Shown here in pieces: positions 15,201 through 21,597 of a stretch of 21,597 bases of DNA. The position numbers and the translations under genes were made by a program. The notes beneath the pieces are model-generated. The model was not told the origin of the DNA, did not search any database, and saw only the letters and a program-made list of their open reading frames with translations. This DNA is from Akkermansia sp. (lineage in GTDB: Bacteria > Verrucomicrobiota > Verrucomicrobiia > Verrucomicrobiales > Akkermansiaceae). The DNA lies in contig JAFNWZ010000330.1 of assembly GCA_017379255.1 (NCBI GenBank), positions 1 through 21,597 of the forward strand, in the 5' to 3' direction. The number at the start of each line of letters is the position of its first letter. Position 1 is the first letter of the stretch.

Positions 15201-18200
15201 ATCCACATTCAGGCGGCCGATGCTCACCGTAGCGTCACTGGAGATACCACCCATGGCGTAGCTGCGGATAGTGTCTTCATCATCCAGCTCAACCAGGCCG
15301 GTCCAGGATCCAGCATTTTCCAGAGCACCCTCTATCAGGTGAATATCAGCCATGGCAGTACCATCAGCATTAGTCAACGCACGGGGGGCGGTTCCATTGA
15401 CGCCGGATTTACCATTGAGATTCAGCACTGCATTTTCACCGCAAAGCTCCACATAGCCATTACCGATGCGGGCCTGGGAGTTTGTACCAAATTGGTCAAT
15501 ACAGACACGGCCGCTCTCAATGGTAAGAGAACGCACAGATGTATGACCATTCCCCATCCAGTTGTTTGCCAACTGGAGATTCTGAACATCGTCCTCCAGT
15601 TCAGCATTTACCAGCACATCACCCAGAACTGTGGCACCTTCGTTAATCCAGTTCTGGCCAGCAATCACCTTCACTGTCACATCAGCCGTGCTGGTGCCGT
15701 GAATTGAGGCATGATTGCCAGCCAGGCTGACGATGCGGGTTTCACCCTCCACATCAGAGCAGAGCGTAGCACCACCCTTAATGTCGAGACCTACAATGCG
15801 GAGATCATCGGTCTTGATTACACCGGCCTCCTGAGGTTCGTAATTGGACAATGCCAGCGTGCCAGCTACGTTCAGCTTCAAATTCGTTGCCGTGGCAGAT
15901 TGGACAAAGGTATTGTTGCTCAGTGTCCACTTACCTTCCAGCGAAAGCACTCCACCAGTCTGGGTAATCTTCTCATATGTAGTCGTTCCATTCACGGTAG
16001 AAGCCCCCATGGAGATGCCACCATTGCGGGTAGAAACCAAGGTAGACGTACCGGAAGTGGTGATATCCGCATTCAGGATTTCAGCACTTGTGCTCAGCTT
16101 GGAATCGGTCACATTAATCACGCCTTCACCCGAAACAGCTCCGGTCGCGAGGGTCATGCCACCTGCTATCTCAATCACCGTACCAGCAGCGCAGACCTTC
16201 ACGGAATCAGCCGTCAGCGTCTGGGCAGATTTACCATTGAGCACCAGCTTGGCACTGGTTCCACCCTGGGAGGCATTGACCCCTTCGTTACCCACCTGCA
16301 GATTTCCGGCAGTGGTGGCATTCTGCCCGTCCTTGATGGTCAGGCTCACCGTGCCGTTCTCGGCCTTCCAGGTGTTGATGAGCAGGTCGCCTGTGATATT
16401 GCCACTCAGGGTAGCGCTCAGCGTATGGCCTGTCTTGGCATTCAGAGACTTGGCTTCATTTCCGGTAATAGTAAGCTGTGCGATGGAGGCATCCTCTGTA
16501 GCATAGATATTGCCCGAGAGCAACGCCACCTCACTGTTAGCCAGGGTATTTTCAGCATCTGCAATAGCCAGCTGCAATTCCGCACCGCCCTTGATAGATA
16601 CCTTCGTATCACTCAGACCGGCTTCATCAGCCACCTTGACGATGGTGCTGCTGCCTGTGATGGTTGTCTCGCCCGTCCAGCCGTTGGCGGCATTGAAGGT
16701 GACATTACCGCCGGAAATCGAAGCGGCACCATCCGTGTCAATGCTGTTGTTGAACACAACCGTGCCACCGGAGATGGATACATCACCCAGGCCGAGGGCA
16801 CTGGTGATAGCACCACCCTCGAAGGTGTAGTCACCACCGGTCACCTCCAGGGAGCCGATGAGCACGCCGTCTGCCGCCACGGTCACAACCTGAGCCTCAT
16901 CAAGGGCGCCGAAGGTCACATTGTCATCGGAGTAGAACACATTGTCACCATCCCAGTTATCGGTTGTCTTGACATCCCAGTTCTTCTTGCCGTCTGTGAC
17001 TGTCTCGCCCGTCCAGGCAAGCGTGGCAGCCTTGCCGACTACATGCAGCACAAGGTTGCCGTCCACCACAGCAAAGCTGTGCTGGGCGCGGCCGTCCTCA
17101 TCAGAGAAGTTGTGCGTCAGGTTGGCCAGATCGCCCACCACTTCCCTGATACCGGAAACCAGCACATAGTCATACGTCTCAGCATCCTTAGAATCAATGT
17201 AGCCACGGGAAGCTTCCGGTGTGAAGGTCAGTGCCGTCTCAGCCGTGATGATAAGCTTGTTATCCCCGGTATTCGCGCCGAAGGCGTACTGCGTATTCAC
17301 AGCTCCATCCTTATCTGCGCCCAGGTAGAACTTCATTTCACCACCGGCCAGGGTCAGGTTACCGGCCAGCTGGCTGGTGACAAGTGCATCCTGCGTGGTT
17401 GTGCCCTGCGGCAGCGCAGGCTGCGTGAGCACCATACCGGCACCCAGTGTCAGATCCTTGATGGTACCGCCGTTGGCGATGATGGTATCGTTGAGCGTGG
17501 CGTTCGTATCAGCCGCATAACCGGCCATATCCAGTGTACCACCCGTGGTGGCCGTGAAGACATGCGCACCCGTCTGTCCCTTACCGCTGATAGCCAGAGT
17601 TCCGGCAGCAGCTTCGTATGAGGTGTCAGCCGCGAGCTTACCGCTCAGCGTCTGCTTGCCGGTGCCGCTCATCTTCACGTTCAGCTTGGAACCTACCAGG
17701 CCGGTGAAGTCATACATACCTGCACCTGTGATTTCAATGGTACGGGCCTTGTTGTCAGCATAGGCTTCAACGTTAGCGGCAGCCGACTGATTCGCGGCAA
17801 ACAGATTGGCGCTGCCTCCGGAAATCAGGGCTGTACGGGCAGCAATCTCTTCTGCCGTGTTGGCAGCAACATTGCCAGTTCTAGCTTCGGGTGAGTTGTC
17901 GCCATACAGGGAATAAGAGTAATCATTCACCGTAGTGAGCGGAGTAGCGGTAATGCCGGCCACCTTCACCACATTGTTTTCCTCACCGCCGACCACGAAC
18001 CCAGCGCTGATGCCGTTACCGCAGGCCACCTGACCAAAGTTGATGACTGCCCCGGCAAATACGTCTGTATCATCCGTGGCCAGCACGAAACGGCGATCCG
18101 AGCCGCTATTGGACTGGCGAACCTGCACAGTACCCGTAAATGCACCATCATTCACCACAATGGCGCTGGTACGATTGGAGGAGTCGCCATACGTACGTAC

Positions 18201-21200
18201 ATGCAATTCACCAGAGCCATTCAGCGTGGCAATATCAATTACGGAGTTAAACCAGGCATCCGTCTGAATGGTCACATACTTCGAATCATCCGTATTGTTG
18301 GCCTCCACAGTGCCCAGCTTCAGAATCTGGTTGTCTCCATCCGGACGATAGGCAAGAACGCTGCCGTCTTTCAGATCAATGGTAGTGATACCGGGTGTCT
18401 TATTGTTACCCTTGAATACCACCTTATGATCTACCGCCATCGTACCAACATTCGTGACAGTACCAGAAATGGTAGTCACCCCGGTAGAGGCAATATTCCA
18501 CGTTGTTACATCGCGGACAGAACCGGAAATCGTGGAATCTGCCGTATTCGTCAGGGTAAATGCACCCAGATTGGTGATGTCACCAGCCAACGTCAAAGAA
18601 GCTGTGCTCTCAAAGGTAAGGTTGCGGCCCTGGCCGTTCAGGAGGCCATTATTATTACTCTTTTCAAACAGCAGCCACTTTGTTGTCTTGATGAGCGTAT
18701 CATTATCCAGAACAATATTGGCAGACAGCCAGTTTTTGTTTTCCGTACCAACGTAGAGTGCACCCAGAGTACCGCCATTGCCATCAGACACACCCACACC
18801 AGCCAGACGCAAGGTGGTTGTCACCGAGGAAGATTTGGAGAAATCCTCCCCGATGCTGAGGGTGGCACCGGACTCAACCGTGATATTGGAAATATTGTTA
18901 ATGATGTCACGGTAGTCGTTACGGCCCTGAGCGCCCTTCTGGTACAGCAGCACGCCCGAGGCAATCTGCAGGTTATTCAGGCGGTTGCCCTCGCCGGCGG
19001 CAACAATGCCACCCAGCATGACGTTCTCGTAAGTGTAGTCAGCATCGCCCGTGTTACCATCCTTCAGCAGAACGGTACCTGCGCCGTAGACATTGCACCC
19101 GGTGGCCCAGGAACCATTCCATGACGTATCGGTAATTTCCAGCACGGAGGAAGCGGCAGAAAGGTTCACCTTGCCGGCACTGAGGCTGGCATTGGAGCCC
19201 GGCGCGCGCATCTGCACCGTCGTATCAGCAGAGACGGTGGTCAGGCCGGTGTAGGTCTTTCCAGCGCTGTTCCACACCACCGGATTGATGGTGTTGTCCG
19301 CATTGCGCAGAGAGGTAATCGTCACGCCGCCCTTGGCCAGGCCGTCCGAATCCAGGCCATCGGAAATGGCATTGGTCACGCCGCAGTTCAGCACCAGGGT
19401 GGAGCCGTTATCCAGCTTGATAGCACCGCTGCGGGCATCGGTGGCCCCGCCCCAGTTCAGGGTGGTGCCCTTGCTCACGGTGGTGGTACCGGTATAGGTA
19501 TCATCCGTGGTGAGGGTGTAGGAGATATTCTGCTCGGCACCGCCGGCGGTGAAGGCCACATGGCCAGCACCAGTAAGGGCCATATTCTCACCCAGAGCCT
19601 TCGCAGAAGCGAGTTCGAGCGTTGTGTTGGTACCAATCTCCACCTCGCCCTGGTAGGCAGAATTATCACCGGAAAGCGTGGTCTTCTTCGCCTCACCAGC
19701 AGCGCTGGCGGCAATGGTCACCTCTTCTGTGTAGGCGTTCCCCTTGTTATTGTCCAGGGAGAAGCCGTACTGGGCATCGGCTTCCAGCGCAAGGTCCACG
19801 CCGTCCAGATACACTCCCGCAGAACCAAGCACGCCGGAGGCAACGGCAATATCCTGCCCGGCTGTGCCGTGCAGCTGGATGGTGGTGCCTGCCACAGCGC
19901 CGATAATGCCCTCCGAGAGCTCCACTGCATTAGCCCCCATATCCAGCGTCACGGTGGCGTCCTGCGCCACGGAAAGGCCGCCGTTGCGGGTGTAATCATC
20001 CGTGTTGCCGGCCTGCCAGCGGAGGGTGCTGCCATCCAGCAGCTCAATATCCACATATTCCTGCTGGCTCATAGCGCCGGATTCCAGCGCCAGCACACCG
20101 CCCTCCACGCTGATGGTGGTATCCTGAGCCATGTCCAGCGTACTGGTCCCGAAAATCACCGTACCGGAGGCAATGTGAATACCTTCCTCCACAGCGGTAA
20201 TACCGCCGTCAGAGCCATCGCCGATGTAGAACTGGTACACCTGCCCGGCCCCGGAGGCAATATCAATCCGGGTGGCGGTCACATCGCCGACAATCTGCAC
20301 CTTCTCGGGCGTTGCCAGTTCAGTACCGGTCAACTCGCCAAACAGTACAGAATAGCTTTCGCCAGCCTCATATACCTCCGAATCATTGAACAGCTGCCCC
20401 ACCTGCCAGGTGCCGTGGTTGCCCAGGTCATCCTGCTGCGCCCAGGCCATGCCGCTTACCTGGGTAGTGATGATGTTCACGCTGCCATCTGCCCCGAACA
20501 GCACAGACCCATCCTCCTTCATACCGAGTGCGGCCAGGAAATCAGCAGACAGGTTTTCCATGGTCAGCGCACTCAGGTCTGCCTGAGTGAACAGCTGGTA
20601 GACGCGGTTGGATGATTTCCCGGTGTAGTCCATCTCGCTGAGGTCGAAGACGATATCATCAGCCAGGGTCAGCTGGTTGGCGTTGTTCACCAGGGTGGTA
20701 GCCAGGGCGATGGTGCCGCCCATCCACACATCGCCCTCCAGCGTGAGTGTGCCGCCCTGCTTCACCGTCAGGTCGCTGATACCTACCTTGCTGATGGCAT
20801 CGGTGCTGATGACGGAGGTGACCTCTGCGCCCTTCACGCCGGTATAACCCTGCCAGCCGGTCAAATCAAAGCCCAGGCTGTTCATGTCAACTGCGGTAAA
20901 GGTATTCCCCACATGCAGGGTACCGGTACCAGTGATGGCAACAACCGCATTCTGATGATTTTTCACTATCTGTGAAGCCGAAATATCCTGCCCGGACTCC
21001 AGGTTCAGATGGAGAGAGATATGCCCCTGTTCGCCCCCAAGGGAAATCTGGCCGGAGAAATCCTCCACCCCATCAATCCAGAGCTGGGACTTTTTCTGTT
21101 CCCATGTATTCGTCTGCACCGCATTCAGGTTCGCAGAACCAGTAAGCACTCCGATGTTAAGATTACTCTTCCACTGGGTGGAAATATTCAAATCGGCCTG

Positions 21201-21597
21201 CAGATCCAGCTTCCCGATGCGCGTAGCATCTGATTTATTATTAAGGGTACTTTCCGCTATATCAAAAATGGAAAGAGTCGACCCGGCAAGCACTTTCACC
21301 GGGGCAATTTCTGCCCGAGCATATCTCACATTCACTTCACCACCATTAAGGTCCAGCGATTCCAGAGCACTAAGGCTCACGGCGTCTACTCTAGCATTAT
21401 CATTGCCGGGCCCACCAAGCTGGAGCACAGCACCTGCGCCTACTTCCAGCGTGCCACCAAACACAGTACTGGAGTCATTTCCCAGCACAACTGTGCCAGA
21501 GGTGAGCTTAATGGTGCCTTTGCCAATGGAGTTACTGATGATATTTGCCGCGGCAGTGCTATCCAGAGAACCACCCAGGGCAACGTTCAGCACACCA
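12201..21597 (-). CDS. Giant autotransporter with C-terminal barrel (5' partial)
   Basis: The frame runs open off the right edge; the first in-frame start-like codon (GTG 21593) is not a real start, because the visible N-terminus is already passenger sequence and no signal peptide is seen. At least 3,130 residues are present. Residues 1 to about 2740 are a repetitive Gly/Thr/Asn/Ser-rich beta-helical passenger with elements such as LTLEGDVWMGGTIAL and GTLNLTANLST. A helical linker (about 2740-2849, containing LDNAYTQHMTSINARKGD) leads into the barrel, which ends VGYRINF with a terminal Phe. In type V secretion the barrel enters the outer membrane through BAM and the passenger is displayed outside. 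Unlike the protein at the left edge it has no PEP-CTERM tail. It ends at a dedicated terminator. Ligand unknown. Confidence 0.88.
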   Translation of the reverse strand, partial: GVLNVALGGSLDSTAAANIISNSIGKGTIKLTSGTVVLGNDSSTVFGGTLEVGAGAVLQLGGPGNDNARVDAVSLSALESLDLNGGEVNVRYARAEIAPVKVLAGSTLSIFDIAESTLNNKSDATRIGKLDLQADLNISTQWKSNLNIGVLTGSANLNAVQTNTWEQKKSQLWIDGVEDFSGQISLGGEQGHISLHLNLESGQDISASQIVKNHQNAVVAITGTGTLHVGNTFTAVDMNSLGFDLTGWQGYTGVKGAEVTSVISTDAISKVGISDLTVKQGGTLTLEGDVWMGGTIALATTLVNNANQLTLADDIVFDLSEMDYTGKSSNRVYQLFTQADLSALTMENLSADFLAALGMKEDGSVLFGADGSVNIITTQVSGMAWAQQDDLGNHGTWQVGQLFNDSEVYEAGESYSVLFGELTGTELATPEKVQIVGDVTATRIDIASGAGQVYQFYIGDGSDGGITAVEEGIHIASGTVIFGTSTLDMAQDTTISVEGGVLALESGAMSQQEYVDIELLDGSTLRWQAGNTDDYTRNGGLSVAQDATVTLDMGANAVELSEGIIGAVAGTTIQLHGTAGQDIAVASGVLGSAGVYLDGVDLALEADAQYGFSLDNNKGNAYTEEVTIAASAAGEAKKTTLSGDNSAYQGEVEIGTNTTLELASAKALGENMALTGAGHVAFTAGGAEQNISYTLTTDDTYTGTTTVSKGTTLNWGGATDARSGAIKLDNGSTLVLNCGVTNAISDGLDSDGLAKGGVTITSLRNADNTINPVVWNSAGKTYTGLTTVSADTTVQMRAPGSNASLSAGKVNLSAASSVLEITDTSWNGSWATGCNVYGAGTVLLKDGNTGDADYTYENVMLGGIVAAGEGNRLNNLQIASGVLLYQKGAQGRNDYRDIINNISNITVESGATLSIGEDFSKSSSVTTTLRLAGVGVSDGNGGTLGALYVGTENKNWLSANIVLDNDTLIKTTKWLLFEKSNNNGLLNGQGRNLTFESTASLTLAGDITNLGAFTLTNTADSTISGSVRDVTTWNIASTGVTTISGTVTNVGTMAVDHKVVFKGNNKTPGITTIDLKDGSVLAYRPDGDNQILKLGTVEANNTDDSKYVTIQTDAWFNSVIDIATLNGSGELHVRTYGDSSNRTSAIVVNDGAFTGTVQVRQSNSGSDRRFVLATDDTDVFAGAVINFGQVACGNGISAGFVVGGEENNVVKVAGITATPLTTVNDYSYSLYGDNSPEARTGNVAANTAEEIAARTALISGGSANLFAANQSAAANVEAYADNKARTIEITGAGMYDFTGLVGSKLNVKMSGTGKQTLSGKLAADTSYEAAAGTLAISGKGQTGAHVFTATTGGTLDMAGYAADTNATLNDTIIANGGTIKDLTLGAGMVLTQPALPQGTTTQDALVTSQLAGNLTLAGGEMKFYLGADKDGAVNTQYAFGANTGDNKLIITAETALTFTPEASRGYIDSKDAETYDYVLVSGIREVVGDLANLTHNFSDEDGRAQHSFAVVDGNLVLHVVGKAATLAWTGETVTDGKKNWDVKTTDNWDGDNVFYSDDNVTFGALDEAQVVTVAADGVLIGSLEVTGGDYTFEGGAITSALGLGDVSISGGTVVFNNSIDTDGAASISGGNVTFNAANGWTGETTITGSSTIVKVADEAGLSDTKVSIKGGAELQLAIADAENTLANSEVALLSGNIYATEDASIAQLTITGNEAKSLNAKTGHTLSATLSGNITGDLLINTWKAENGTVSLTIKDGQNATTAGNLQVGNEGVNASQGGTSAKLVLNGKSAQTLTADSVKVCAAGTVIEIAGGMTLATGAVSGEGVINVTDSKLSTSAEILNADITTSGTSTLVSTRNGGISMGASTVNGTTTYEKITQTGGVLSLEGKWTLSNNTFVQSATATNLKLNVAGTLALSNYEPQEAGVIKTDDLRIVGLDIKGGATLCSDVEGETRIVSLAGNHASIHGTSTADVTVKVIAGQNWINEGATVLGDVLVNAELEDDVQNLQLANNWMGNGHTSVRSLTIESGRVCIDQFGTNSQARIGNGYVELCGENAVLNLNGKSGVNGTAPRALTNADGTAMADIHLIEGALENAGSWTGLVELDDEDTIRSYAMGGISSDATVSIGRLNVDAANGLYTKLTNVDSLTLAGTDNTITLIDAMTTGDSVLGTTGVVTLGTDAQLHIDISQVLSGLLDSTAPVAYKLGGNLDGLNASDSVVFDTALGIFDLKAEFGEDGLLTITKLNPEVETDWYRATDKQQQTGSAWYTEEGKGIYHSADGYSAIMIDKETTIDLTGAAPAEAQAGLGMALTNLTGNKELTITGDGDDLVTITNTAGVTYGGKLTVSGTDVQILHTDANSTDAPALDTDAVYTVSGKLSITDGELLITAGKLQLHGVNNGILGGVTVADNAGQLILNGKTTLGGSIQRAEAADMLPDRADLAGVATYAAGVAPHIVLGQDQTTILADGATVEAGVIIAGNEGSTVSVADGGSATISQGAELGGAALEIKEGATLNIDTTTTGGSLHFAGASIGGTLASTSAATPAAEAAIKVTQVAGGTSTYAGDLSGYYGQLELDGAGKHVLKTDAANTDVVVKGSSIALVPDDDQIDLRSLAVDSSSTVTLDVAKDDMSNKKVNTTNGVTLDGTLNLTANLSTTAENGTVFTGGQVVVADDARINLTIGEVSDALANALMDGGETKVVLAEQATGNTAVNITNGDKLLEKYIHNARVLVENGMLVLTGNVVDVESADFHKSVAETENGKAGASLLDNAYTQHMTSINARKGDVKKALSYIEKLVVSGDNAKADETMAAVAGASTAVLGVASLGDIDRQLRTIRNRTTTMGVDQGVVNADMPYYNAWINAEGDHRELSDNGTEGGYKLNSWGGTVGFDVDLSPTLTAGMALTAMYGDLSTTGADSASGDMNSYYVSAFARYCASAWTHTFVATVGTSDMTLNRTVDLGDSSYKTKGDTSAMNFGVMYEVGRVFALNEDATSCLQPILNVAWRHTTVDAYTKKGSDAGLDVGEQTMDSITVALGARVQSVVGENLYNRTSIFECRAMVKMEAGDHQGSSEVELLGSTAEVKSAEMGSVGVEAGAGITIPLGEAGESIFADASIEVYSGYTNVNGTVGYRINF
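12204..13046 (-). other. Autotransporter beta-barrel domain
   Basis: About 281 residues from MPYYNAWINAEGD to the C-terminal Phe, the usual size of an autotransporter barrel. Alternating strands include GGTVGFDVDLSPTLTAG, SYYVSAFARY, WTHTFVATVG and SITVALGARVQSVV. Three cysteines (YCASAW, SCLQPI, FECRAM) are present, uncommon in this domain type. Confidence 0.8.

Noticed and set aside
12054..15707. Plus-strand ORF of 1,217 codons, and another at 15711-17621
   Set aside because: Both are antisense to the giant autotransporter. Their His/Gly/Arg-rich composition is what the complement of GC-ending codons produces; no family motif or promoter is visible.
1..21597. CRISPR array, tRNA, rRNA, transposase or integrase
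   Set aside because: Looked for direct repeat-spacer patterns, tRNA-like cloverleafs and recombinase motifs; none seen. Repetition in the autotransporter is protein-level beta-helix repetition.

Overview
The window looks like chromosome from a Verrucomicrobiota bacterium, most likely Akkermansia-like. The evidence is a C-terminal PEP-CTERM signal of the VPEP...RRRRR type, a fused SecDF, very large beta-helical autotransporter-like proteins at both ends, and moderately high GC with mostly SD-poor starts. The genus is an inference; no rRNA or marker gene is present.

Layout. (1) Positions 2-2641 (+): the 3' part of a surface protein with chlamydial Pmp-type GGA[VL]/FxxN repeats near its visible start and a PEP-CTERM anchor at its end. 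(2) Positions 2711-4395 hold a small unusual cluster. A ribbon-helix-helix regulator (+) has a 15-bp-arm inverted repeat over its predicted promoter. Converging on it is a two-gene minus-strand unit: a secreted or anchored protein consisting only of a SecD P1 periplasmic domain, then a protein resembling internal virion proteins of phages. (3) Positions 4488-8151 (+): a tight unit of secDF, a membrane-anchored CbiX-like chelatase-fold protein and a DUF167/YggU protein, with gaps of 6 and 4 nt. (4) Positions 8510-9565 (+): an outer-membrane beta-barrel protein with its own good promoter and a 54-nt block of interleaved inverted repeats. (5) Positions 9719-11920 (+): an Aas-type acyl-ACP/acyl-CoA synthetase whose N-terminal acyltransferase domain has lost its catalytic motif. 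(6) Positions 12201-21597 (-): more than 3,130 residues of a giant autotransporter with a C-terminal barrel; its start lies beyond the window. The last two genes converge, and each ends in a strong rho-independent terminator.

How the parts fit: the window is dominated by envelope export. SecDF would drive translocation of the large surface proteins and the porin-like barrel. The most interesting part is 2711-4395, where a membrane-domain-free paralogue of the neighbouring SecDF's P1 domain is co-oriented with, and probably co-transcribed with, an orphan virion-like gene next to a probable autoregulated RHH repressor. A joint function for these three is a hypothesis, not something the sequence proves.
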